In this document: positions 1 to 6,897 of the stretch, piece by piece | Numbering within the stretch: the stretch's first letter is position 1 | Layout of the letters: every line of letters begins with the position of its first letter | DNA from: Verrucomicrobia subdivision 3 bacterium UBA7542 | GTDB lineage: Bacteria; Verrucomicrobiota; Verrucomicrobiia; Limisphaerales; UBA11358 | Direction: 5' to 3' | NCBI GenBank assembly: GCA_002479245.1 | Contig: DLMG01000011.1 | Location: 1-11,851, forward strand | Length of the DNA stretch: 11,851 nt | The notes under the pieces: generated by a model | Told to the model about the DNA's origin: nothing | Seen by the model: only the letters and a program-made list of their open reading frames with translations | Databases searched by the model: none | Position numbers and translations under genes: made by a program

Positions 1-168
1 CAGACGCTCACCGAACAGGTCATTCCGATGTTCTTCGACCGCGACGAACAAGGCATCCCGCGCCAGTGGATTCAGCGCATCCGCCGCGCGATGGTCACGC
101 TCGTGTCGCAATTCACCACCGACCGCATGGTCAAGGAATACACGCGGAAATATTATCTGACGAAGTGA
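1..168 (+). CDS. alpha-glucan (glycogen) phosphorylase, C-terminal fragment
   Basis: Only the last 55 codons are in the window, ending at TGA 166-168; the 5' part lies off the left edge. The fragment contains 'FFDRDEQGIPRQWI' and ends 'DRMVKEYTRKYYLTK'. From memory this matches the tail of the short bacterial/archaeal alpha-glucan phosphorylases, which end in a D-x-DGIPR-W helix followed by '(T/S)xRMVKEYxxxxY'. The full enzyme uses phosphate to release glucose-1-phosphate from alpha-1,4-glucans in the cytoplasm and depends on pyridoxal phosphate. The catalytic and PLP-binding parts are not visible. A two-hairpin repeat begins 12 bp after the stop and may act as its 3' end. The assignment rests on the tail alone. 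Confidence 0.7.
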   Translation, partial: QTLTEQVIPMFFDRDEQGIPRQWIQRIRRAMVTLVSQFTTDRMVKEYTRKYYLTK

Positions 169-179
169 AGCCATGACTT

Positions 180-257
180 GTAGCAGCCGACGTAAGTCGG
201 CTCTGACTTTCACCGGATGTGAATGCGCGGATTCATCCCGCCTTGCGGGACTGCTAC
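180..257. repeat. two-hairpin palindromic element just after the phosphorylase gene
   Basis: The ends are inverted: 'gtagcag' at 180-186 and 'ctgctac' at 251-257. The left arm carries hairpin CCGAC-gtaa-GTCGG and the right arm CCCGC-ctt-GCGGG. The centre is about 36 bp. Its plan of outer arms, one hairpin per arm and an unpaired middle matches the elements at 1763, 3525, 6641 and the in-gene copies, but its sequence differs. It starts 12 bp after the upstream stop codon, so it could help end or stabilise that transcript (inference). Confidence 0.75.
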
Positions 258-281
258 ATCAATACCTAAATTTGTTCACGT

Positions 282-500
282 CCTCCCTCATCCCTGCCTT
301 CTCCCCACCCGCCTACGCCGAGCTATGGCGCGGTTCAAATTTATAGTCGCGTCGAAGCGAAGCGAAGACGGAAGGAGAAGGAGAATCATTCGCTGTCTCA
401 TTGAAATACCTGCGACTGGATTGGCCGAACGGTTATTCGTAAAACAAAAATTCACCATCGGTATGTCCTCTCCTGGGGGAGAGGAAACAGGTGAGGGCGG
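282..500. repeat. MITE-like dispersed repeat, copy 1 (interrupted)
   Basis: This copy aligns throughout with 9415-9571. Both begin cctccctca, reach 'ccttctcccc', continue 'aaggagaaggagaatc', share 'gcgactgga' and 'cattcg'-type blocks, and close with 'gagagga' and 'ggtgagggcggg'. The two ends are imperfect inverted repeats (left ccctca...ccttctcccc against right gagaggaaacaggtgaggg). Compared with the other copy, this one carries 65 extra bases at 307-371. The open reading frame spanning this area is an accident of the repeat. The element sits in the 398-bp gap before the aminotransferase gene; apart from this repeat and the one at 180-257 I see nothing coding in that gap. Confidence 0.75.
307..371. 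repeat. 65-bp two-hairpin insertion nested inside the MITE-like repeat
   Basis: The extra block is delimited by comparison with 9418-9443, where 'ctcccc' runs straight into 'aaggagaagg'. The insert has weakly inverted ends (ccgcctacg / cgaagacgg), a left hairpin GCC-gagctat-GGC, a right stem CGTC/GACG and an AT-rich centre (ttcaaatttata). It looks like a degenerate member of the two-hairpin class. No target-site duplication is obvious. Confidence 0.6.
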
Positions 501-566
501 GTGTTAAAACAAATTTCCGTTCTTGCACTCCCCCGCCCCGTTCGTAATCTTTCCGCGTTTTAAATT

Positions 567-1742
567 ATGAACTATAAAATTTCTCAACGCGCCGCTTCAC
601 TGTCACCCTCGCTCACCCTCGCCATTGACGCCAAGGCCAAGGCCATGAAGGCCGCGGGCGAAGACGTTGTGGGCTTCGGCGCCGGTGAGCCGGATTTCGA
701 CACGCCGCAACACATCAAGGACGCCGCCGCCAAGGCGTTGGCTGCCGGGTTCACCAAATACACGCCATCCAGCGGCATCCCGGAATTGCGCCAGGCCATC
801 GCCGACAAGTTCAAACGCGAAAACGGTCTCACTTACAAACCATCGCAAATCATCGTTTCCTGCGGTGGCAAACATTCGTGTTACAATGTCATTCTGGCGA
901 CGTGCCAGGAGGGCGATGAAGTGCTCATTCCCGCGCCCTATTGGTTGAGCTATCCGGAAATGGTGAAGCTCGCGAGCGCGAAACCGGTGATTCTGCAAAC
1001 CACCGACAAGAACGAATTCAAAGTCACACCCGCGCAACTCCGCGCCGCCATCACGCCCAACACGCGGCTTTTCATCTTGAACTCGCCGAGCAATCCGACC
1101 GGCAGTGTTTATTCGCCGGAGGAAACCAAGGCGCTGGGCGATGTCTGCGTGGAAAAAGGCGTGCTCATCATGAGCGACGAAATATATGAGCACCTGCTTT
1201 ATGACGGCGCAGTGCACAAGAGCGTCGCCAGCTTTTCGCCTGCGCACCAGGAACACACCATCATCGTTCACGGATTCGCCAAGGCGTGGAGCATGACCGG
1301 CTGGCGTTTGGGATTTCTCGCCGCGCCAGAACCGATTGCGAAAGCAATTGATGCGATTCAAAGCCACAGCACGAGCAACCCGACGTCGTTCGCCCAAAAG
1401 GGCGCTATGGCAGCGATCACCGGTTCGATGGATCATTTGAAAGCCTGGCTGGTGGAATTTGACAAACGCCGCCGCTTCGCACACCAGAAGTTGAACAGCA
1501 TTTCAGGTATTTCGTGCGTGAAACCAAAAGGCGCCTTCTACCTCTTCCCAAACATTTCAAAGACCGGACTCAAGTCCACCGAATTCTGCGCGAAGCTGCT
1601 CGAAGCGGAGAAGGTTGCCGCCGTGCCCGGCATCGCGTTCGGCGCGGACGATTACCTCCGCCTCAGTTACGCCACCAGCATGGCGAACCTTGAGAAGGGT
1701 TTGGAGCGCATCGAGCGGTTCTGTAAAACGCTGGTGAAGTAG
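567..1742 (+). CDS. class I/II pyridoxal-phosphate aminotransferase, aspartate type
   Basis: This 391-residue protein has the length and motif order of class Igamma aspartate aminotransferases. It probably transfers the amino group between L-aspartate and 2-oxoglutarate, giving oxaloacetate and glutamate, in the cytoplasm. Visible family landmarks are 'GAGEPDFDTP' (38-47), 'KYTPSSGIPELR' (64-75), 'NSPSNPTG' with Asn176, 'SDEIYEHL' with Asp204 and Tyr207 near the cofactor, and 'GFAKAWSMTGWRLG' with Lys239 as the Schiff-base lysine. The C-terminal 'LRLSYA' carries Arg365, the expected substrate carboxylate-binding arginine. ATG 567 fits the family N-terminus ('ISQRAASLSPS'), but no clear Shine-Dalgarno sequence precedes it. 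It stands alone, between repeat-filled gaps. A related specificity (prephenate or aromatic aminotransferase) cannot be excluded, so I give no symbol. Confidence 0.92.
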   Translation: MNYKISQRAASLSPSLTLAIDAKAKAMKAAGEDVVGFGAGEPDFDTPQHIKDAAAKALAAGFTKYTPSSGIPELRQAIADKFKRENGLTYKPSQIIVSCGGKHSCYNVILATCQEGDEVLIPAPYWLSYPEMVKLASAKPVILQTTDKNEFKVTPAQLRAAITPNTRLFILNSPSNPTGSVYSPEETKALGDVCVEKGVLIMSDEIYEHLLYDGAVHKSVASFSPAHQEHTIIVHGFAKAWSMTGWRLGFLAAPEPIAKAIDAIQSHSTSNPTSFAQKGAMAAITGSMDHLKAWLVEFDKRRRFAHQKLNSISGISCVKPKGAFYLFPNISKTGLKSTEFCAKLLEAEKVAAVPGIAFGADDYLRLSYATSMANLEKGLERIERFCKTLVK

Positions 1743-1762
1743 GACGCATCAGCGAACTGCCC

Positions 1763-1834
1763 CGTTTGGAGTTCCGCCTTCAGGCGGCATGGGACCAGTG
1801 CCGCACTTTGCCGCGTAAACGCGGAACTCCGAGC
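1763..1834. repeat. 72-bp two-hairpin element, family with 'GGAGTTCCGC' arms, copy 1
   Basis: Outer arms are 'tttggagttccgc' at the left and 'gcggaactccgagc' at the right, nearly inverse complements (12 of 14). The left arm contains CCGCC-ttca-GGCGG and the right arm CGCG-taaa-CGCG. It is the same length as, and clearly related at both ends to, the copy at 6641-6712. It starts 20 bp after the aminotransferase stop codon and may serve as its transcript end (inference). Confidence 0.85.
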
Positions 1835-1907
1835 AATATATACGCCAATTTCTGCTTGCGCCACCAGCCCGTTGGGGTTCAAGTTGGGTTTGCAGGCAAT
1901 CCTGTAT

Positions 1908-2216
1908 ATGGGATGGTTCAAACCATCATTCAAAAAGAAGTTCAGCCAGATCAAGGGAGGCTGGAGCACTTCCCAGATCTTGGACCTGCTGGGCAGTCCC
2001 ATGGAGGTGGAGGATTCAGAAGTGCCTTTGGGTTCGGATTGGGGCAACCAGCCCGGCATGACGTTCCAGATGAAAGCCGGGGAACCCGTGCGGCAGTGGA
2101 TGTTTGAGGATAAAGGCGAGTTTTATTACATTTGGTTTGCTCAGGTGAGTTATGCCGAGGAAGATCCCTGGCGGGTGACCCTCACAAAAAAAATGTCCCG
2201 CAGGATATCGGCATAG
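1908..2216 (+). CDS. small hypothetical protein, possibly SmpA/BamE-like fold
   Basis: I do not recognise this gene. The frame is open from TTG 1872; I prefer ATG 1908 (102 residues), because the 12 extra residues add no recognisable feature. Neither start has a good Shine-Dalgarno. The sequence has a basic N-terminus (KPSFKKKFSQIK), then 'GWSTSQILDLLGSPMEVE', a middle 'GEPVRQWMFEDKGEFYYIWF', and a basic tail. A 'T..qIldlLGsP' helix followed by W..D..yyiwF strands is reminiscent of the SmpA/OmlA (BamE) fold, where a 'v..llG.P' helix precedes strands. No lipobox or secretion signal is seen, so that link is weak. The next gene starts 64 bp downstream on the same strand, so the two could be co-transcribed. 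Confidence 0.5.
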   Translation: MGWFKPSFKKKFSQIKGGWSTSQILDLLGSPMEVEDSEVPLGSDWGNQPGMTFQMKAGEPVRQWMFEDKGEFYYIWFAQVSYAEEDPWRVTLTKKMSRRISA

Positions 2217-2280
2217 GCCAATCCCATTGGCAGATGCGGCAAATGTCCAACGTTTCGCCTGAAATGTTTCCGAACCCGGG

Positions 2281-3015
2281 ATGAATGCGACCGCAGTGCC
2301 CCGCCGCCCTGCCGACGGGCTTTACATTCAAAGCGGACCGATTATTTTGCGGTCCATGCATTCCGCTGGATCAATTTTTGACAACTCCTATTTGCTGCTC
2401 ATCGCTGCCATGCCCTTCATTGTCGCCGGGCAGGTTTATCTTCTGGTCCGAAAGATGAGTGAACCGGAGAACATGATGCAATCCCTTCCCGGCGGCTTGA
2501 GCGCAGACAAGCAACAAATATTGTCAAGCTACCAGGATTGGCTGAATGCGAACGACCTCCAGCATCTGACCAGCTTTCAGTTCGGCTCGATCCAAGTGGC
2601 CACCTTCCGACAAAGGGATGCTCAGCGATTTTTCTCCTTCTATTTTCATAAAAAAATGACTTTCTCCATCGAAACCTACTTTGACGACACCAACTTTACC
2701 TGCCTGGATACCAGCACCAGCGGGAGCACCGGCATGTTTCCGCAACGTCCAAACCAGTATCAGCAAAGTTTTCCCAATGTCTCGCCGGACGAAGCCTGAC
2801 GACGGCACTTGGAAGCTGAAGCGTATCTCGTGAATAAATATGGCCTTAAATGGAAGGCACTGACCATGCCTTACGAACAGGTATTGCTCAATGCCATACG
2901 CCTGCGTATGCAATTTATCCGTTCGATTCCGTTTTATCCGTTTCGGGCGCTGTACTGGTATGCGGTGATGCGCAGTCGCATGGCCAATCGCTCCATTCAG
3001 CAGCAGTATCCGTAG
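2281..3015 (+). pseudogene. membrane-anchored hypothetical protein interrupted by an in-frame TGA
   Basis: One frame codes from ATG 2281 to TGA 2797-2799 (172 residues) and then, in the same frame with no shift, continues 71 residues to TAG 3013-3015. The first part has a hydrophobic segment at about residues 37-56 (YLLLIAAMPFIVAGQVYLLV), suggesting one membrane helix. After it comes a soluble region with 'LSSYQDWLNANDLQHLTSF' and 'FFSFYFHKKMTFSIETYFDD'. The part after the stop ('HLEAEAYLVNKYGLKW', 'RSIPFYPFRALYWYAV') has the composition of a genuine protein. I read this as one gene of about 244 codons with a recent nonsense change, for example TGG or CGA to TGA. Alternatives are a truncated but working 172-residue protein, or a sequencing error. 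ATG 2356, just before the helix, is another possible start. The family is unknown to me. It ends directly against the convergent gene at 3016. Confidence 0.6.
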
Positions 3016-3519
3016 TTACTTCAAGAAATCCCGTTGGAGCGTTTGCATCAAATCACGATAGGTGGTCATCAGTTTACCGGGCAATCCGGCTGACGTTTCC
3101 CCGCCGGACAAATCAACCGGCTCGCTCATGGCCCGCCCGTAGCGATGACTCAACGCGAGCCGCTCGTCATCCGAGCCTGTGCCGCGCAAAAGTTCACAAA
3201 CCTTTTCCACCTGACGTTTGGCTTGGACAATCGTTCCCAACGCCGCATCGGCGCCAAGCTCACCAGCCTGAACGCGCTTCAACAAACCACATTCAAATGT
3301 CCGGCAACGCACGGGACGCTCTGCATAAATCCGGCAAAGCTTGCCATCGAAACAGCCACCCGGCTGCGCGAAAGCCTGTTGGCGGCCTTTTTTCTCCAGC
3401 GGCAACCCAAGTTCAGCCAACCGTTTGGCGTCATCACCCTTGCGCAATTTCACGTCGGCAAACAAGACCCCATTGCAGCACAGGCCGCAATTCGGACAGA
3501 GTTGGTCAACTTCACTCAT
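3016..3519 (-). CDS. YkgJ-family cysteine-cluster protein (putative Zn/Fe-binding)
   Basis: Starting from ATG at 3519-3517 gives 167 residues; a GTG codon lies directly upstream at 3522. The N-terminus reads 'QLCPNCGLCCNGVLF', the CxxCxxCC signature of the UPF0153/YkgJ family. It is followed by 'GGCFDGKLCRIYAERPVRCRTFECGLL', giving eight conserved-type cysteines (residues 8, 11, 14, 15, 56, 62, 72 and 77 from this ATG). The arrangement C...C.IY..RP..C..F.C is diagnostic for the family, whose members are thought to bind a metal or iron-sulfur cluster; their biochemical role is mostly unknown. The second half is helical and charged with no known motif. It is downstream of the helicase gene on the same strand, separated by a two-hairpin repeat, and converges with the broken gene at 2281-3015 with no bases between the two stop codons. 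Confidence 0.85.
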   Translation of the reverse strand: MSEVDQLCPNCGLCCNGVLFADVKLRKGDDAKRLAELGLPLEKKGRQQAFAQPGGCFDGKLCRIYAERPVRCRTFECGLLKRVQAGELGADAALGTIVQAKRQVEKVCELLRGTGSDDERLALSHRYGRAMSEPVDLSGGETSAGLPGKLMTTYRDLMQTLQRDFLK

Positions 3520-3524
3520 CACGA

Positions 3525-3599
3525 CGTAGCGGCTTTCGGCAGAAAGCCGGACTTAATAATTTCCAATGAAAATTCGGCGGTCTGCCGACCGCCGCTACG
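3525..3599. repeat. two-hairpin palindromic element between helicase and YkgJ genes
   Basis: The ends are inverted ('cgtagcgg' at 3525 and 'ccgctacg' at 3592-3599). The left arm folds as GGCTTTC-ggca-GAAAGCC and the right arm as CGGCGGTC-tgcc-GACCGCCG, both perfect short-loop hairpins. The centre (acttaataatttccaatgaa) is AT-rich. It ends about 5 bp from the YkgJ start, so in RNA it would lie directly upstream of that gene's initiation region and could affect its translation (inference). Confidence 0.85.
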
Positions 3600-3633
3600 A
3601 TGAGTCGGATGTTTTTTAGAAGTCCCAGAATAT

Positions 3634-6561
3634 TCATCGCCACAGATGTTTCGGATATTTCCGCTGCAACTCGGATTTGATGCGCGGATAGTGCTCGCGC
3701 CAGAAATTGGCAAGGTCCTGTGTAATCTGTATCGGCTTCATGCCCGGAGTCAGAATGTGGACCAGCACCGGCACACGCCCCAGCGCAATCTTCGGCGTCT
3801 GGGTCACGTCGTAAAGCTCCTGGATGCGCAACGAAATATGCGGCAAGCCAGTCGCCTCGTAGGCAACCTTCGGCGTGCGGCCGTTGGCCAGTGTCAACCG
3901 CTCCGGCGCGTGCTTGTCCAGCAATCCGCGTTGCGCCTCGGAAAGCCACGACATCACGACCGGTTTTACTTCGCGTTCCTTGATGTCCTTGTAACTCACC
4001 GCGCCGTGGCAAAGCTGCCCGATGATGTGCTTGCGATCGTCTTCGGTGATGGGCGGAAGCTGGAGCTCGGGGCAATGCTGGCAAAGCAGGCGCAGCCGCA
4101 ACAGCCATTGCTCGACACTGTGATCCCAATTCGGCAACGGCAATCGTCCGGCAATAATCTCATCAGCCAGCAATTGTGCCGCCCGGTCGGCAGGCGGTGG
4201 TTCAACGCGTTTGGCCGACAGCGCCAGACCGCGAAACTTCAACAACTCCGCAGCTTGCACCCGCTTCGCCGTTGAATCGAATTGGACGTACAAGCTGGAT
4301 TCCATGTCTTCGGGATAAAGTTCGCGCAGCCAGTCCACTTCAATGGCGGTGGCAAGGGAAAGAATGGTGTTCACTTCCCGGCCCTCGACTTCCCGGACTT
4401 CGGCAGCAACGAACAAGGGACTGTGTTGCACGGCGCTTTCGCGCGCCAGCACACCGCGACGATTGTGGACCAACTCGCAACGGAGCGTGCCCTGATCCAG
4501 CCGCCGCGCCACCCGGTCGGAAAACCCGATGAGAATGCACTTTTGCAACGCTTCGTCCTTCACTTCGCGCGGTTTGACATCGAGTCCTTCGTCTTTGGCA
4601 ATGCGAAGGAACTGTTCGAACAACGGCCCAACTTGCCGCGCGGTAACGGCGTGAATGCCAAGCCGGCGGCAGGCGTCGAGACGAAACTGGTTCTTCGCCG
4701 CATAAGTCCACGCGCGCATAAGAATCCAGAAATCCGACGACGCCTTCTCGCCGAGCAAATCCTCACGGAGCGAGTTTGTGTCGCGGTCCACGTTGCGGAG
4801 CAGCAAGTCGCGCCCCTGCGTGAGTGCGGCAACGAGGCAGGCTTGATGAACGCAACCATACTCGTGGGCGGCAAGCAACATGCGCGAGTAACGCGGATGC
4901 AGCGGAAACGCGAGCATCTTGCGGCCGATGGGGGTGATTTGTGTGGCACAGACCTCCGGCCTGTGTTCCGAAATTTTACCAATTTGGTTTTCATTCACAG
5001 GTGAGGACACCTGTGCCACGGTGTGTGTGGCACAGGCCTCCGGCCTGTGTTCTGAAGTTCTGCCAATCTGGTTTTTGTTCACAGGTGGGGACACCTGTGC
5101 CACGGTGTGTGTGGCACAAACCTCCGGCCTGTGTTCCGAGGTTCTGCCAATTTGGTCTTCGTTCACAGGTGAGGACACCTGTGCCACGGTGTGTGTGGCA
5201 CAGGCCTCCGGCCTGTGTTCTGAGATTCTGCCAATGTGATTTTCGTTCACAGGTGAGGACACCTGTGCCACAATGTGAAGCGCGCCCAAGTCTTCCAGCA
5301 ATTCCTCCGCGTGGGTGAGCGAAATTTCTTCCGGCTTTTCCAGCCACCGGAATTTCCGCAAATCCTCCACCCCGGCGGCTTTGAGCGTGAGCACGACTTC
5401 AGCCAGGTCGAGCCGCTTGATTTCCGGCAGTTCCTGAACCAGCCGATGTCCATGTTCCTCCCGCGACCAAAGCCTCATGCAAACGCCCGGCGCAGTGCGA
5501 CCCGCCCGGCCCGTGCGCTGGTCGGCGGACGATTGGCTGATCTTTTCGATGAGCAGCGTGTTGATGCCGCGATACGGATCGTAACGCGGGATGCGCGCCA
5601 GCCCGCTGTCAATCACCAGCCGGATGCCGTCAATGGTCAGCGAGGTCTCGGCGACGTTGGTGGAAACGACCACCTTGCGCTGGCCGTAACGTGCCACTGC
5701 GGCGTCCTGATCTTTGGGGGACAGCTCGCCGTGCAACGGAAGCAAAATAAAACCTTTCGACTCCGAAGTGTGACGGATGGCTTCGATGGTTTGCGAAATC
5801 TCAAAGCCACCCGGCATGAACACCAGCACGTCACCTTCCCCGCCAGAACCGACGTAGTGACTGAAGGCCTCGGCGGCCTGCTCCCAAACCGGGCGTTTGT
5901 CCGTGTAACCCGGCTGCGCGGCATATTTGATTTCAACCGGAAATACGCGGCCTTCGGAGGACAAGACAGAGCACCTTGGAGCGCCGGCCTCCGGCACGGC
6001 ATGTTGTTGTGAATTATTTGTATCTGGCCGTGCCGGAGGCCGGCGCTCCGATAAATAATCCTCCAGCAACTCCGCGTCGAGCGTTGCGGACATGACGATG
6101 ATGCTCAGGGCGGGCCGGTGCTGCTCCTGCAAGTCGAGCGCGCGCGCCAGCGTGATGTCGCCGTAAAGATGGCGTTCGTGAAACTCGTCGAAGATCAGGA
6201 CGGAAATGCCGCGTAAATTGGGATCGTCAATCATCTGCCGCAACAAGACGCCTTCAGTCTCAAAACGAATTTTCGTCTGCGGCGATGTGACATTTTCGAA
6301 GCGGATTTGATAGCCGACTTCGTTGCCAAGCTGGACGCCAATTTCCTGCGCCACGCGCGACGCGAGCAATCGGGTGGCGAGCCTGCGCGGCTGGAGAATC
6401 ACAACCTGCCCGTCGCCGAGCAGTCCATGCCGGAGCAGCATCTGCGGGACTTGCGTGGATTTGCCGGAACCGGTCGGCGCGGACAAAATCAGCCGCCGGT
6501 CGGTTTTCAGCCGGGCGATGATGTCGCGCTCGATTCCGTAAATGGGCAAACGGTCGGCCAT
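3634..6561 (-). CDS. hrpB: HrpB-type DEAH/RHA-family ATP-dependent helicase with in-frame repeat insertions
   Basis: The start chosen is ATG 6561-6559; a TTG three codons upstream (6570) is also in frame. Numbering from that TTG, motif I is 'APTGSGKST' (31-39), motif II is 'FDEFHER' (127-133, the DEFH form usual for HrpB), motif III is 'SAT' (161-163), and motif VI is 'QRTGRAGR' (351-358). The HrpB-type second half follows, including 'FPLHPRYSRML' and a C-terminus rich in 'PKIALGRVPVLVHILTPG' and 'QDLANFWREHYP'. The product is a cytoplasmic NTP-driven nucleic-acid translocase; HrpB's substrate is poorly defined. At 978 residues it is longer than the roughly 810-840 usual for the family. The excess is explained by four 28-residue tandem repeats at about residues 433-543, between the 'LEDLGAL' helix and 'ITPIGRKM', and about 24 residues at 176-199 before 'SSEGRVFPVEI'. 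Both are palindromic DNA repeats read in frame. The flanking motifs are intact, so the enzyme may still work. Confidence 0.93.
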   Translation of the reverse strand: MADRLPIYGIERDIIARLKTDRRLILSAPTGSGKSTQVPQMLLRHGLLGDGQVVILQPRRLATRLLASRVAQEIGVQLGNEVGYQIRFENVTSPQTKIRFETEGVLLRQMIDDPNLRGISVLIFDEFHERHLYGDITLARALDLQEQHRPALSIIVMSATLDAELLEDYLSERRPPARPDTNNSQQHAVPEAGAPRCSVLSSEGRVFPVEIKYAAQPGYTDKRPVWEQAAEAFSHYVGSGGEGDVLVFMPGGFEISQTIEAIRHTSESKGFILLPLHGELSPKDQDAAVARYGQRKVVVSTNVAETSLTIDGIRLVIDSGLARIPRYDPYRGINTLLIEKISQSSADQRTGRAGRTAPGVCMRLWSREEHGHRLVQELPEIKRLDLAEVVLTLKAAGVEDLRKFRWLEKPEEISLTHAEELLEDLGALHIVAQVSSPVNENHIGRISEHRPEACATHTVAQVSSPVNEDQIGRTSEHRPEVCATHTVAQVSPPVNKNQIGRTSEHRPEACATHTVAQVSSPVNENQIGKISEHRPEVCATQITPIGRKMLAFPLHPRYSRMLLAAHEYGCVHQACLVAALTQGRDLLLRNVDRDTNSLREDLLGEKASSDFWILMRAWTYAAKNQFRLDACRRLGIHAVTARQVGPLFEQFLRIAKDEGLDVKPREVKDEALQKCILIGFSDRVARRLDQGTLRCELVHNRRGVLARESAVQHSPLFVAAEVREVEGREVNTILSLATAIEVDWLRELYPEDMESSLYVQFDSTAKRVQAAELLKFRGLALSAKRVEPPPADRAAQLLADEIIAGRLPLPNWDHSVEQWLLRLRLLCQHCPELQLPPITEDDRKHIIGQLCHGAVSYKDIKEREVKPVVMSWLSEAQRGLLDKHAPERLTLANGRTPKVAYEATGLPHISLRIQELYDVTQTPKIALGRVPVLVHILTPGMKPIQITQDLANFWREHYPRIKSELQRKYPKHLWR
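4941..5276. repeat. four tandem 84-bp units (palindromic module) inside the helicase gene
   Basis: Copies begin at 4941, 5025, 5109 and 5193, exactly 84 bp (28 codons) apart, and are nearly identical. Each unit holds a 77-bp palindromic module running from 'gtggcaca' to 'tgtgccac', plus a 7-bp linker (ggtgtgt). Within it, one hairpin is ACAGGCC-tcc-GGCCTGT and the other ACAGGTG-ggga-CACCTGT. As protein, each reads about 'VAQVSSPVNEN' then 'QIGR.SEHRPE.CATHT'. The + strand frame starting at 4941 is also stop-free through all four units. A second + frame is first stopped in unit 4 (5237-5239), and a second - frame only in unit 1 (4991-4993). Confidence 0.95.
5978..6049. repeat. 72-bp perfect palindromic element inside the helicase gene
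   Basis: Bases 5978-6000 and 6027-6049 are perfect 23-bp inverse complements around a 26-bp AT-rich centre (tgttgttgtgaattatttg). Each arm also folds on itself (GCCGG-cct-CCGGC and GCCGG-agg-CCGGC). Read on the - strand it encodes 'ERRPPARPDTNNSQQHAV' and onward without a stop; one other - strand frame contains TAA. Length is 24 codons, so the frame is kept. The length equals that of the intergenic elements at 1763 and 6641. Confidence 0.93.
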
Positions 6562-6640
6562 GCGCCCCAATCGTAACGGGCGGAGGAAGCAAATGGCGAA
6601 AGGATTTTTGTGTTACCCACGGGCGACTCGACGCTGCTAT

Positions 6641-6712
6641 CGTTTGGAGTTCCGCCTTCAGGCGTATGGATGGACAACCGCGTTTGACCGCCTAAAGGCG
6701 GAACTCCGAACG
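6641..6712. repeat. 72-bp two-hairpin element, 'GGAGTTCCGC' family, copy 2
   Basis: The terminal arms are 'cgtttggagttccgcc' (6641-6656) and 'ggcggaactccgaacg' (6697-6712), inverse complements at 15 of 16 positions. Internal hairpins are CGCC-ttca-GGCG and CCGCC-taaa-GGCGG. Both arms and the total length match the element at 1763-1834; the centres differ. It lies about 80 bp upstream of the helicase start. Between 6571 and 7025 I see no convincing gene, only this element, the inverted repeat at 6869 and a weak hairpin at 6983-7019. Confidence 0.9.
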
Positions 6713-6868
6713 AAATTGCATGTTTGCCTGGGGCAATGTCACGATGCACCTGCCACCTATGTCATCCCGGTTTTGGAGATTGCCTTGGCGCAGGGAATTG
6801 GCAATAAAAGGGTAAAAATGAAAGTCCCAACGCGGGTGGAAATCATGAATCATGTACGAACAGACTGA

Positions 6869-6897
6869 AATGTCATAATTCTAGGACTGACCCTTTC
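6869..6897. repeat. 29-bp inverted repeat, left flank of the RCC1 gene
   Basis: This stretch contains 'ctaggactgaccctttc'. Its reverse complement matches 8585-8613 at 27 of 29 bases. The pair brackets a 1745-bp block holding only the RCC1 gene. The 'GGGTCAGTCCTAGAA...ATGACATT' sequence resembles, by my recollection, end sequences of small transposase-linked elements in environmental bacteria; no transposase is present here. Confidence 0.8.

Noticed and set aside
223..507. 94-codon + strand open frame before the aminotransferase gene
   Set aside because: It lies almost entirely in the hairpin element and the interrupted MITE-like repeat, has no recognisable protein pattern, and its frame is not kept in the second copy.
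603..1484. Long - strand open frame opposite the aminotransferase gene
   Set aside because: It is the GC-driven shadow of a gene whose catalytic motifs are all intact on the + strand; its translation is Arg/His-rich without domains.
2797..2840. Selenocysteine recoding at the in-frame TGA
   Set aside because: I see no convincing SECIS-like hairpin with an exposed G-rich loop directly after the TGA, no redox-type context around it, and no selenium genes nearby.
4941..5276. CRISPR-like array
   Set aside because: Units repeat over their full length with no unique spacers, have an 84-bp period equal to 28 codons, and lie in frame inside a helicase gene.
6542..6868. 108-codon + strand open frame upstream of the helicase
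   Set aside because: It begins opposite the helicase 5' end, crosses a two-hairpin repeat, and shows no motif I recognise.
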